Below, piece by piece: positions 1 to 11,474 of a stretch of DNA of 64,000 nt; position 1 is the stretch's first letter; each line of letters starts with the position of its first letter. This stretch comes from Nemania diffusa (lineage: Eukaryota; Ascomycota; Sordariomycetes; Xylariales; Xylariaceae), in the NCBI GenBank assembly GCA_038501195.1, contig JBBPUQ010000003.1, positions 2,558,501 to 2,622,500 on the forward strand, read 5' to 3'. The notes below the pieces were generated by a model. That model was not told the origin of the DNA and searched no databases. It worked only from the letters and a program-made list of their open reading frames with translations. The position numbers were made by a program, and so were the translations under genes.

Positions 1-545
1 TACATAAAAAGAAAAGGCAATGCATTTGGAGATAAATAGGGGCGAAAGATCGTCGAATGTTACAGCCTCTGGCTAACCTTCGCGCCGATCTATATCAGCG
101 CGATGTTAACAATTGTCTCATAGGACTAACTACGAATGTATCGACTCAATGATTCCCATGTAGTGCCAAATCGTGGCATGGTGTGGCATCTTGATTTGGT
201 CATGAATCGTTGTTTCATTCCAAGGGCCGACTGATCGGCCTGGGAATACACTCAGTATGGTCCGCTGAGTACCCAAGTAACTAGTGCTTTACAAGACATG
301 GCTTCTGTTATCCTAAGTCAACCCAATCTCCGTCTGAGATCAAGGGATATCCTTCTGCCCCTGAGACGCGCTCGCCCACGGCGTATTGCGTACAAATAGT
401 CGTGGGCGTCTGCCATTTGGACAGCCCAGTCCCATCTCATTCATTGCCTCACCCAGTCACTCATTTCTAGCAGCATTCGCATACCTCCTTGCTTTAGTGC
501 TTTTTTTTCTCTACGACAAACCTCCACCAGTAACCCAAAGTAACC
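1..545. other. Non-coding left edge / promoter of small secreted gene
   Basis: No convincing coding frame is visible in these first 545 bases. Short open frames here lack family resemblance and splice logic. The last part, a pyrimidine-rich stretch just upstream of position 546, probably contains the promoter and 5' leader of the small secreted protein gene. Confidence 0.5.
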
Positions 546-956
546 ATGCAGTCTCTACTTGTTTCCATCATCGCCATCCTGGCTGCGACTACCGTTGCCG
601 GTGAGTAATCTCTCTTGTTCCAGTTTCCCCCGCCAGACCGCTCATGGTCAGAGTTTACCGATGCCTAGAGAACTTGAGAAACACCTTTTTTGACAACGTC
701 GTCGCTGATTCTGTATTTTCTAGTGCCCATCACTGCGCCGAGACAACTTGGTGGAGCCACGGCACCGCTCACCACGGTCCTTTCACAAGCTGGAAAACAC
801 ATTCCCCCCGCTATGGAGCGGGTTGGAGACTCTCTTAACCCCAAAAAGAACATTACAACACCTGGCAAGACGACTGCAAAGAAGGCAGACCCACTGGGCG
901 GATTGACTGGCCTACTTGGCGGCATCGTCCCGGCCGGTTTGGTCCCAGGCCTCTAG
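546..956 (+). CDS. Small secreted protein, about 95 aa, hypothetical
   Basis: Two exons, 546-600 and 724-956, joined across a 123-bp intron with a GTGAGT donor and a TAG acceptor. The joined frame gives about 95 residues. The first 18-19 residues (MQSLLVSIIAILAATTVAG) form a classic hydrophobic signal peptide, and the intron falls right at the predicted cleavage region. The mature part is basic, has no cysteine, and ends in a glycine/leucine/proline-rich tail (GGLTGLLGGIVP type). There is one possible N-glycosylation site (NIT). I do not recognise a family. Size and secretion signal fit small secreted proteins of plant-associated fungi, but any effector role would be speculation. The ATG at 546 was chosen because it opens the signal peptide. 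Confidence 0.62.
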
Positions 957-1203
957 TATGTGCAACAAAGTACCTCACAGGTTCCTTAGAGAAGGTTAAC
1001 ACGTGATAGGATTATATCAGAGACTTCTTCCACTGCGCCATGAGACTGACACGCGGCTCTACCCGGTGGACACTATAACAGGGAGGATTTCGGGGTTGGT
1101 TGAGTAGGAGGTTTCCATGACGCTGGGGCGTCTTTCCCTTTTAGACCGGAATGATGTATGTCGTTTAATGAAGGCGCGGAGCCGCTGAGTTCATCATTGT
1201 TTA

Positions 1204-3535
1204 CTATACCCCATGCAAGCCGTCCCGTGATATATTGGCGACCATCAATTTAAACTGCGGCCCCAGTGCCTCGAGTACGGCAGCCACGTCAGGGGCCGCA
1301 GGGATTGTCTCAGGTCGTTCCTTAGTATATGAGCTCGAGGTTAACGTATCGGAAAGATCCTGGTTTTGGAGCTTCCGTATCGCTCTGAGGCCTTTAACGT
1401 CCTTGCCAGAACGCAATGGGCCCTTTGGTTCCAGTGGCGTTATTGGCGTTTCGTCGAGAAGTGCCTGCCATCGCGAAGCGTATATCCCAGGACCTGACAT
1501 GTCCCCTGTATCAGCCCGACTTGCTCCATGCATTTCGCTAATAACGGCTTGCATTTTAGCTCTTGACAGTTCCCCAAGCGTGGCCAAATGTCTAGAATGC
1601 GCGTCTACACTCTTAAGAACAACTCTTCGCTGGGTATCAGTGAGTTTATTAAACGCGTCATGGAGTCTCTGTTCTATATTGCCTGCGTTATTAGTCTGAG
1701 CAGCTACACGAGTAGAGGCGGCCATTTCATGAACATCGTTTTTATTAGTCTCCCGCCGAAAGACTTCAATCGCTCTGCATATGGGCGGTTAGCACCTAAG
1801 ATAAACCGTAAAGTTATTTCATAAAAAGGAAATATGGGAGAGAACGGCTTCGGGGAGGGGGGTCAAAAGCTCTAGAATGCATACTCCTTCATCCAAACCC
1901 GCCATGTGTCCCTCAGGTCGGGGCAACCACTGCAAAAGTCGTGAAGATATGCCCATAACAGATGCCGATTCCGTTGTAACAGTCTTACACAGTCCTGGAC
2001 GGCCACGGGTTTCAATCTTGGGCCACTGTCCTGCGGTTTGGCCTTAGTTGTTTTAATAAAGTCTGACAGAAAACTTTCCATAGCGTTGAGATGCTTTCGA
2101 AGATCCACATTCTTGTGAACCACTCGAATCATGGGATCGAGTGCCTTTAAGCCCTCTAAAACAATAGCAGTCGTTAGATCAGGATTCGAGCTGCACAAGA
2201 CATCTATGATATGCTCCCTATCTCTAATCGCAAGTTGAGCTGCGTAGTATTCTAAGCATGAAGTGTGTTGGCGATCTGTCAAAGACTCTAAAAGCTGCTG
2301 GTTCTCGGCTTCAAAAACGACTGCTATTACAGACTTCTGCTCTTGAATGCTCTTCTTTCGTACAAGCTCACGCTGGCCCCGGCTTGCCGCTAGGTGCCTA
2401 TCGATCGCGCTCATATGTTCATTCGATATTTTTTCCTGGTCTAGCCTGAATTTCTCAATTGCTTTGCGAAAATCAGCGGCATCCCATTCAAGAACGAGAG
2501 AGAATATTCTAAATCCCGTTAGACTTCTAGATTACAGGTCAAAATGGCTTCGGTTACCTCTGCACTGAAATACGTTGAGTTAGCAACGGTTACTCTGCGC
2601 GATTTACACTTTTGAGGTTTCACGGCGCACCTCAAATATAAAGATAGTCTCAAGACGAAGAAAAAAGAATTAACTAGGTGGGACTCACAAAGATTCATTC
2701 CATTAGAAGCATTCGAGGTCAAGCCAATCCAATTTGAGATTGCTCCCATGCTGACCTTTGAAAGGAATAATCTACTCATCGCGTTAATCATGCTCGCTGC
2801 ATTGCCAAGTCGGAGTGTCTGGCCGATCACAGCGTATGGCACCAATCTATGTACATTCTCGATGAGTTTCAGTAAGTAGGGGCCCTCTGCTGATAGTATA
2901 AACACCTGGTGTAGGAAAGTAGCGACATAAAGTTCCGCATATTCGACGGCCCCCTTAAGGGCAGGAGAGTGTGCTTCCAGATCTTTAGTATGTGTAAGCT
3001 GATCGAATATCTCATCAATCAGGTTTCCGTAGACTAAATGAGAAATACAGTCGCGCCATGCCTGTGTGAGAGCTTCAGCATTCGTTCTATCATACGGAGA
3101 ATGTAAGTCTGGTAGATCGTCATAGGAAATGCCAGAGAGTAGTCCTCTGGTAACTGCCTCATGTATCACAGATGCTGCAGTGGCTAGCCTCTTGCGCGTC
3201 CCTAAGGTAGCCTTATCATAGCTGTCGGATAGATCGGCATCGCCGAGCTGCTTCATTATTCCCTTGAACTTGACGGGCCAAAATTCGACCGATAGGTCCC
3301 TAACCGCCGGTGCCCCTAGAAGTAGCCTAGTGAGGAGGAGCTGGAGCAATGGCGACGACGAAAGACTATGTGGTTTGACCGGCCCTCCATTCTCATCGCG
3401 ATCAACAAATGGCCAACCATAAGTCTCGATAGCATTGGCGTATTGAAAGCTTTGGACCTCGACATAGGTTTCGTGGTGAATCAAAATGTCTAGTAGAGCG
3501 CGAAGTTGTGGTGTAGTTAAATCCTCCCGAGCCAT
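1204..3535 (-). CDS. PX-associated (PXB) / DUF3818 domain protein
   Basis: Four-exon model on the minus strand: 3535-2689, 2564-2558, 2508-1885 and 1774-1204, giving 682 aa. The N-terminal part, from LTTPQLRALLDIL to about residue 135, resembles the PX-associated domain of fungal lipid-binding proteins related to yeast YPR097W. The middle and C-terminal parts resemble DUF3818, with a VRLLQRNRHLLWAYLHDF block and, near the end, an ARWQALLDETPITP block that are typical of it. I see no PX phosphoinositide-binding module between them, so this may be a shortened paralogue. The three large open segments were joined because each continues the same family. A 7-base exon is needed to keep frame between the first and second segments: it gives NLLQRIFSLVLEWD, where direct splicing would hit a stop. 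A membrane-trafficking or lipid-related role is family inference. No signal peptide is visible. Confidence 0.72.
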
Positions 3536-4347
3536 GGTGAACGGGGCTTTATTTTACACCAGGAATATAGCAATGCCGGGGTATATAGACGGCTAAGCGG
3601 GTAGTTCGAGCAGGTTATGGTGATAATATGGAGTTATATGTACCTATTTAGGTGAAGTTAAAAATGCAACTGGGGTGGTTTTCTGAGATTCTTAGGCTAC
3701 CAGATGTTGTATTAGGTGTGATGACTTGTATTCTCTGTCGATGTCAATACTTGAGGCTAGTGGCCTAAGCTTCTGTGGTGATTTGAAAATAGCGCCAACA
3801 TTATAGTGGACCCTTGCCTAGTGTTAAATGCTATAAAAGTGCTTCATTGTTGTATTATTAACAAGCTTTATATATATATATATGAACTATATATTTTTCA
3901 TTAAAATTTTTTTGTTTTAAAAAAGTTACGGCTGCCTGCCCTACAAGTTGCATCCTGGTGTGGGTTGTGCTGTGGCTAGTGGTGTGGCTAGTAGGCTGGT
4001 TGGCTAGGTCCGTACATTAGATATAAGGAGTGTACCCAGACGTTGTACGCAAATGCATCCGACATAACATAAAATTAATATTTTAAAAATTTTCTTTATA
4101 ATCACATTTTATAAATAGTTATTGCATATTTATCATTTTTAATTTATAAATAATTTCTATTATAAACTCTTTATACAACTGTAAAGGGTAACCGCTGCGC
4201 TAAAAGCGCGCCGACTGGGGTTATTGCCCCGTTGGCAATAACCTGTACAATATTAGCTAGCCGTACGACCCAAGCGGTCGGATTGCGTTCGCTAAGGCAG
4301 GGCCACCTGTCCCTTTACAACAACGTTTACTGTGCTGCTATATGTAT
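3536..4347. other. Intergenic, AT-rich and transposon-scarred
   Basis: No gene is seen. About 3838-3925 and 4070-4165 are very AT-rich (runs of TA and A/T), as expected for RIP-mutated repeat relics. Between them lies a GT-rich patch with repeated GTGGCTAG-like words (3965-4005). A short element with inverted ends is listed separately. Confidence 0.5.
4182..4318. mobile_element. Possible small MITE or transposon end relic (~137 bp)
   Basis: The stretch begins with GTAAAGGG and ends with the inverted copy CCCTTTAC. It is GC-rich against the AT-rich DNA on its left. Internally it contains words such as GACCCAAGCGGTCGGATT that recall the ends of fungal Tc1/pogo-type elements. ACAAC occurs on both sides and could be a degenerate target duplication. 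The evidence is short, so this is a tentative call. Confidence 0.35.
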
Positions 4348-5865
4348 TTAGCTGCTGCAACCGCCGAGTCTCACGCTGCCGGCGTAGATTTCATAAGTAT
4401 CAGCGTTAGCAGCGGCTTGAGCAGCCGAAAGCTTCTTGGCTGCGGTCTGACCGTAGGCGTAGTCATCAGTGCCGTACTGTTCCAGGCGAAGTTAGCGCCA
4501 AGATTCTCACCATCAATTTTCTTCAAAATGCTATTTAAATCACAACGGCCACTTACCAGGTGGGTGAACTCGTGAAGAATAGAGCCGCCTTTGTCATAAT
4601 CGTCGTCTGCACACGTTGATGCTAATTCGGGAAATCCGTACACCCCATTTGAGGGGCACGGAACTATATACAACACTGGAGTCAATAATGTCCACTTATA
4701 GTAATAATTGCTCAGTGTTTCGGGAGCTTGCAGGAGTAGAAAGAGCAGAATATGCCTGTTGAGGGAATTCGTGTCTCTGAGACAGGCCGAAAGGGGGGAT
4801 AAAAGACTCCAGCGAACTGACCGACCACTTTAGCGCTAGGGACCGTGCTATTACAAAATTCAAGTCAGTCTCTAGGGTCTCAAACAGTATCTGTGAACTT
4901 TGATAGTCATGTAAAGTGCTGTACGCAGGATTCTAGCACGAAAGCGAGCTTCAACGTTTCGAAATCACTAGATATGCAGCAAAAGACTCAGGGAATTTCT
5001 TACTATAGCAGAGCAGTGCCATCAGTGCAACCGCTGTATGTATCGGTGCAAGAGATAGTTGGCGACGTCGTTTGCACGCCAGTCACGCTAGTGTAGATGC
5101 TCTGGACCTTGGCTTCAACTGAGGTCGACTTGAACCAGGTGGTGAAGTAGTCGGCGGCTGTTCCAGCTGCTACGGCGGCCTTGCTAGACATGGAGATGGC
5201 ATCGGCGACGGCTGTTGTCCAGGTCGAGGTCTGCGAGGTGGTGCAGGAGCTGTACTTCACACTACGCTTCTGGATGCGCGAGTTGAAGACGGGCTCACCG
5301 CGAGCCAATAGATGCTCCCTGCTAATGCATTAAAACTCCTGTCTTCCAAATTTTGCCAAATTTCTAGGGCTAGTACGTACGCGGCAACTTTGCTCTGGTC
5401 AGGAGTAATCGTAACGGCGTTGGAGGTTGCCTCGCAGAACTGCGTCTCCTTCAGCGAAGTAGGAGCTGTGACGCCCGTGACATAGTGAAATCCCTGCAGA
5501 GCAGAGACGGTAGCCTCTTGAACGCCAGCAAGTCTGTAGGTCGTGGCCGCGTTGACAGTGGTGCTGACGGTCTCGCCAGGCTGAATCGTCTGGAACATCT
5601 CAGGGGCAATGCCGGCACGTCTGTACTTGACGAAACTACCCTCAAAGGGAAGATCGTTTCCGGCGGCATCGGCTACGAGGAGATCCTTTGTAGCGTGGTC
5701 AAGGAGAACAGTGTTGCCCTTGAAGACGGTAATAGCCTCGCTGGCAGTGTTGGTGACGGCGACTTGGGCGACATGGCCAATGGCGCCAGTGATCTCGACG
5801 GCCAGAGGGCAAGCCGCCATGGCCGCGCCGGCGAAAGCCGCAACAGGAAGAATATTGGAGATCAT
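4348..5865 (-). CDS. Secreted M35 deuterolysin-type zinc metalloprotease
   Basis: Five exons: 5865-5381, 5318-5004, 4847-4822, 4675-4557 and 4476-4348, total 357 aa, the usual preproenzyme length for this family. Residues 1-18 are a signal peptide, followed by a pro-region up to a dibasic Kex2-like site (QKR, then SVKYSSC). The mature domain carries the zinc motif HEFTH at about 310-314 and, in the last exon, GTDDYAYG at about 317-324. The latter is the GTxDxxYG signature whose Asp supplies the third zinc ligand in aspzincins. Paired cysteines (CTDTYSGC, and PC...STC) match the family. It should act outside the cell on basic or proline-poor proteins for nutrition or host interaction (family knowledge). 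The 26-base third exon is required to give YTVPSAKVV, which restores the family spacing before the HExxH motif. Confidence 0.86.
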
Positions 5866-6740
5866 AGTGAAGCTGGATGAACTGGAAACCTTCGTCGATA
5901 GCTGCTAGAGAGGATGCACCACAAAATTCCAACAAGATAGGCCGGGTTGCAGGACCCCTTAAATAGCCCGTCGTCCATACTAGTTGAGGTGATAACATCA
6001 GAGTAGGGGCAATAGATAGCCCGCCCATTCGCAGCATGCCTCTATTCCGACATGTCTTGGCCAACCTCCAAGCCGGGGTAAACCAACCAAGTTGAGTGCC
6101 ACGGGCGCTTCCGATGATGCGATAAGGAAGGAGGTCCTAATTCCTGTCCCCGAGGAGCCAATCTTGTAGCCTCACAAATCGACACGCTAACTATACTGTA
6201 TCAGGCAGGTTTATGGCCATGCTATCGCAGCACCACCTGCTTCCTGGTAAAGCTTGATCATTTCAAGCTTCCTTGGAAACGTCTTGGGGCCTTGGAGCCT
6301 TGGCGATGATGACTTCCAAAATGATCGAGGCAGCAAGTGGTGAGAGAGGGTGATGTTGTTGTTACGGGTAAAGCTAAACAAAATGTACTATGCCAAATCT
6401 AGTATCTAGATTAGGTAGCCGATTACTATTCATTCTAATCTGCCTAGCGGTATTTAACCTGTGCATTAGGTATTACCGACCACCCACTCTTCACCATTGT
6501 ATAGAGTACCTACACCCACCATGCTCTCCGGCGGCCTGCTAACGGTCAGGTTCACTAGCCGTCCCACCCTCACAATTTGCCGACGTCGGCAGTCAGTACT
6601 CTACACCATGCACACAGGTCTACGGACTTGGTCCAAAACGGATACGACAGTCTTTTAGTCCAGGCACGTCATCAGCGGCCCGACGTGACAGATGCCGCAG
6701 CCAATGTTAGGTATTCTTGTTGAAAATACAGAGTACCTAC
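5866..6740. other. Intergenic (promoter of M35 gene)
   Basis: No supported gene. The stretch next to 5866 contains the leader of the metalloprotease gene, with a CT/GA-rich region and a possible TATA-like AAATAG near 5961. Short open frames in this interval are antisense shadows or random. Confidence 0.4.
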
Positions 6741-7140
6741 CTATAGGGGGGAACCCGTTTTTAGGACACGCTGTTGACAGTGATGTCAGCTGTATTTTTA
6801 TCCATATACTGAAGGGCTAGTTCAACAGAGTGCCAGCCGGTTCACTTTAGTTCTAGTCTTTTCGACATATATGCTGTTATATCGTACGCAGTATTACAAA
6901 AAAACAAAATATTATAATAATATTATAATATAAATAAAAAAACTTTTTTAGCTTAATTTTTAAAAAATAACAAATATAATTAAAACAAAATAGCAGTTTT
7001 AGTATAGCAATAAAAACTTATTATATAGTTACTATAATGTTATTATATAATATATATAATAGAATAATTAAAAAACCGACAGTGCGACGTAGAAAATACG
7101 CAAGTTCCAGCGTGTCCTAAAACCGGGTTCCCCCCTATAG
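6741..7140. mobile_element. MITE-like element with 32-bp terminal inverted repeats (copy 1)
   Basis: Positions 6741-6772 and the reverse complement of 7109-7140 match at 31 of 32 bases (they start CTATAGGGGGGAACCC). The interior is AT-rich (about 6895-7075) and encodes nothing. If the outer TA is the duplicated target, the element proper runs 6743-7138, as for Tc1/mariner (Stowaway-like) MITEs. A second, diverged copy sharing the interior and right end lies at 27413-27841. Confidence 0.78.
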
Positions 7141-8206
7141 GTAGTTAGAACTATGTTTTATTTGCCTACTGTTAGTGACTCCCTATCACACATTTGACTA
7201 GATAGGTATTAAATTCAACAAGGTAACTAATAAACCGGAAGTCATAAGCAGTGACAAGCTGAAGAAATTACAAACTAGGTAGTCGACGTTACACCAGTTG
7301 AAGGTGAGCTCTCATAAGTATAATCCACCTGCCTCTCCTTCCAGTGCTTTTCAGTTCCCTCCTAGGGCAATAGTTGGAGGAAGAATCCGATCTATCTGTA
7401 TCTACGCAGTAGCACAGATCTAAACCTAGCGGTATGTGGGGTGAAGAGCCCGTGCCAAGATGCAGTGGATAGTATATCTAGATATCGGGATGAGACCTAA
7501 CCATATACCGAAGACGATAACTCTAACCCAATTTCGGTCCAAGACATCGTATTAGGTAGGTCGTTAAATACGCGTCTATGTAGTTATAATCTGTAGGTTC
7601 AGAACGAGCCTTGCATGTTATCGCATGACCGACTACCTACCTATGTTGACAATAGTATCTCCTGAAACGCAAATCTTTTGCCTTTACGGAGTATGCATCG
7701 CTTCCACCAATGACGGGAGCCTCTAGTTTCTTGGCTGCTGGACAGAGGGTAGATAGACGTCCTATAGATCATATGCAAATTTCTGATGAAGTGGTACTTG
7801 TCGCGGACCGCCAACAGTATTAACGCCGACATGGTTTAGGGCGGAGTAATAATGGTTTACTGTTGTAGTGCTGATGAATGCGAGACATAATCGTAAGATT
7901 AAATATTATCTTTATAATTTATTAACTGTATAAATTTATTTAAGCGCTTATTAAAAACTTATAACTGCTTAGCGGGCGTTTATGGGATCGGTTTTATTGA
8001 AGCCCAGAGATACTCCATGAATGAATTAGAACAACAAGGTTATTATTAGTTTGAGTCTATTACCAAGTGATGTAACTATGTTTTACAACGTGACCTCGAT
8101 CCCCGCCCTAAATCTCGTTCTCTGCTGTTTACAGCTCGCGCTGATGCGAGCCCATAGCGGTGTGTTTGACGACAGGGTAATCAGCCAACGTGTAAGACGG
8201 GGGCCC
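7141..8206. other. Intergenic, no gene seen
   Basis: About 1.07 kb without a supported gene. It contains short TAGGTA/CCTACC runs and an AT-rich patch at about 7895-7960. It separates the repeat element from the 3' end of the beta-glucosidase gene. Confidence 0.45.
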
Positions 8207-10787
8207 CTAAGCGTCGACATTGCCCGCTAACCTGATATCTCGGCTACTCGCACCTAGCCAGACGGTATAATTCCCAGTCTGGACATTCCATGACTGTGTA
8301 ACGACGTCCCACACACTGAAGTCCCGCCGTGTCAGCTCAAAATGCACGGTTGATGCTTCCTTCGGCGACAACAGCGGGGTCTTCTCAAAGCCGCGCAGCT
8401 GTTTCGGCGGGCTGTTCGGTATGCTGAGATACAACTGCGCAATCTCGGCCCCTGCCGCGGACCCGATGTTGGTGATTTGTGCCTCTACCTCGGCGACGAC
8501 CTCCCACAACTCGTCGTCCGTTGATGACGCGTATCGCGCTCCGGCGATGCCCGAAGAGCCTTTCCGGGCCTTGATAGAAAGCGATGAATATTCAAACGTG
8601 GTGTAGCTCAGCCCAAATCCGAACTCGTAGCGGGGCACTATGTTCTTCGCGTCGAAGTCTCGGTAGTCCACGTACACGCCTTCTGTGAAATCGCACTGGG
8701 GATCTTTATCGCTCGGTGAGGTGAGGCCGCAAGGTTTGTATACCGAGTAATCGCTCTCGTTGCGCGCCAACGTGTACGGAAGCTTGCCTGAGAACCCAGC
8801 CTCGCCATACAAGAGCTTGACTAGTGCCTCACCACTGTCCTGTCCAGGCAGATGGGCCATGATGGTTGCGGTAACGTTAGGATGTTCAATCCATTGGTCT
8901 ACGAGACGGATGCCAGCTGCGTGGACGACCACGATTGTATTTGAGCACTTGGATGCTACGTTTAGGACGAGACCGTCGCTGAAATCGTCGTGGAGTCCAT
9001 CCCGGTCCCACCCCTCAGTTGCAATAGCATTGATGAAAACTAAGCAGGCGTCCGAGGCACCGTTTACATCCGGGTCGAACGAAGTAAGGTCCCAGTTGAC
9101 CCAGGTACCATCAGCACGTGCGCGGTGTTGGATAGAACTTAATGGCTGTATTCTAGTTAGTCCCTCTGTGCAGCAGTATGAGAGACTCTAGTAACTTACG
9201 TCAGTGATATACGCAGGGCCATTGGCACCGGCTCTCCCACCCGTGACGATAGTGCCCCCTCTAGCAGCTTGATCGAAGTGTTTCTCTGAGCCTAGTACTG
9301 CTTGGCCCATTTCGGGTGACGAGGTATAACCGAGCTGGAAAAGATCATCGGTGTTTTTAGTCGCCGGAATCGTGGCATCGTAGCCAAACACAGAAAGCAT
9401 CACCGGCTTGTTTCGGAACGGTAGTGCATTGTTGTTCTTCACTAAAACGTGTCCAGCTATTGCCCCTTCCATGACGACGGCCCTGGATTCGGGTATACGG
9501 GCATCGACTTGGTCGTGAGGCTGAGTTAGATTTTTTATACCTATTCCTGGCTTTGGGAAATTGTCGCCATCCTGGCCCGCTAGATACCATGCAGCAATAA
9601 TTCTATCATATTGTAAGACCGTATAACGTCAACTAACATTAGAAGACTCACCTAGTCGCCATATCTGTAACTCTCGACGCATCGACAGTACCGTTCGCAA
9701 CGGCGTCAGTTAGGTTTGTGCCGAAAGATCCACGTGATGGCATTACCATGTCTAAACCAGCGTTAGAGCTGTAGACATCATGTTGAGCGTTCCAGTCTAG
9801 CATCACGAAACCATCGAATCCGAGCTCAGTCTTAAGAACGCCGTTCATAAGCTTGCTATTCATACAGCCGTAAGTGCTGTTGATCCGGTTATATGAGCAC
9901 ATGACCGCAGCAGTTCCAGCTCTAACACCGTCCATGAATGGCCAAAGATAAAACTCATGAAGCGTCTTGTCATCAATATTGGCAGAGACAGCCTCTACTC
10001 CAAAATACGGGCGCCTATATGTTTCTTGTTCGTTGGCGATTAAGTGCTAATAACGAAGTGTTAGCTGCGAAGAGGCGCAACGAAAGGATAGACAAGGCAC
10101 CTTTAACGTGGCGATAACGCCAGCATCCTGATGGCCTACGATGCTCTCAGCGACAAGCTGGCCTGAAAGGTAGGGGTCAACAGAAAACCCTTCCCAATTT
10201 CGCCCACCGAGCGGCGATCGTCCAAGGGGCCCGGCATTAGGTCCCAGCAAGACATTGACTATATTGCAGGTTGAGTTCGTATCTAACAGGCCTGGGTTAA
10301 CGAGGGTGTAACTGACCTCCTTTAGCCTTAAACTCCTTGCCCATATATAGGCCTCTTTGATACGTCAAGTTTCTGTCCCAACTAGCGCCAACGTGGAGAG
10401 CGGAGGGGAAAGAGGTGACCAAATCCGTCGCGCGCACTCCGTTGCCAGCATCGTGAAGGCAAAGACCAGGCCAGTCCAACCTCGGCACGGTGCCAGTATT
10501 TCCTGCGCAGACATTGTCAGGGACGGTGAAGCCACCGGTGATGTTTGCTCTCTCCTCCAAGGTCATTTGGCCAACGAGGTCTCTAGCACGAGCATAGGCA
10601 TCAGCCCATGCCCCAGTTCCTTTCCCCGGCGCTTCGGGTGTCTCATCAGTAATGTCTCTTCCCTCATGGTTCACGTGTTGCCAATATACTTACGAGGTGG
10701 GTAGACTGTTGGTGACGTCGCATATTCAGTTGTGACTGCACTGCTTTGAAGCAGTATCTGCAGAGATAAGAATGGCGATGGCCACAT
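8207..10787 (-). CDS. Secreted GH3 beta-glucosidase
   Basis: Six-exon model, 767 aa: 10787-10694, 10631-10317, 10258-10101, 10046-9652, 9602-9200 and 9145-8207. The order is N-terminal leader, GH3 (beta/alpha)8 domain, GH3 C-terminal alpha/beta domain and a fibronectin III-like domain ending at NVDA. Recognisable blocks are [28 protein letters not shown], the catalytic nucleophile region [12 protein letters not shown] (Asp about residue 273), VVVHAAG and [15 protein letters not shown]. Family knowledge: it releases glucose from the non-reducing ends of beta-glucosides such as cellobiose, outside the cell. The leader ([13 protein letters not shown]...) is only weakly signal-like. The first intron ends in AAG in this model (joining ...VYPP to [13 protein letters not shown]), so the exact N-terminus is the least certain part. 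Many GH3 enzymes have Ser before the nucleophile Asp; here it is Leu. Confidence 0.88.
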
Positions 10788-11474
10788 CCTGATAGGTAGG
10801 AAACGAACTATCTATCTAGAGTGTATCTAGACTAGGTATGATCGATTATAAGCCATGTGGCGCTATATGTCGGGTGAGTGTCGCTAAATCCGCGTTGGAG
10901 TCCGGGGTCTCCAGGCTATTTAGCTACCTGGGTACACTGGGGCTGCTAGACGGAGACAGGCTTGGCAGGACACTTTTATGACGTTTGGTGCCTACCTAAG
11001 GGAGGGCGGCGTAGGGCAGCGTGGTGCAGCACTCACCGCTTGTACATTACAGTGTACGAAGACGGAGCCGGAAAACATCAAACCGAGTGGATAAGCGCGA
11101 CGTCAAATCTGGCGCGTGTACGAACATGTTCTCATTACTTAGGTTCTAGATGTCTTCTAGATGTCCGTCGACCCATCTTAACATTCGTACGCTGTATTTC
11201 GCCTGAAGCCATACAATGAGCACGCAGCTCAACCATCCGTTTCGCTCGCTTCACATAACTCGCAACCTGGTTGCATATACAGTTGTTATCCATTACAATA
11301 GACCTTGATGAACACCCTTAGCTAATTTTCACCGGCTAACCAATCGGAATAGAACCTCCTTCAATTACGTCAGTGCCGCGAATTATCGAGTCCTGGCGAA
11401 CCTCTAGGCTTGCAACCTAGTTCACACGCCTTGCTCACCCGGGGAGTGAGAAACAAAACGGAGGACTCGACGAT
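10788..11474. other. Intergenic, no gene seen
   Basis: Region upstream of the beta-glucosidase gene and downstream of the membrane protein gene. It has CTAGATAGATA-like and TAGG words but no supported coding frame. The open frame at about 10962-11219 has no recognisable features. Confidence 0.45.

Noticed and set aside
4348..5865. M35 gene as a pseudogene
   Set aside because: The frames looked broken at first, but five exons with good splice signals rebuild a complete protein with an intact zinc site.
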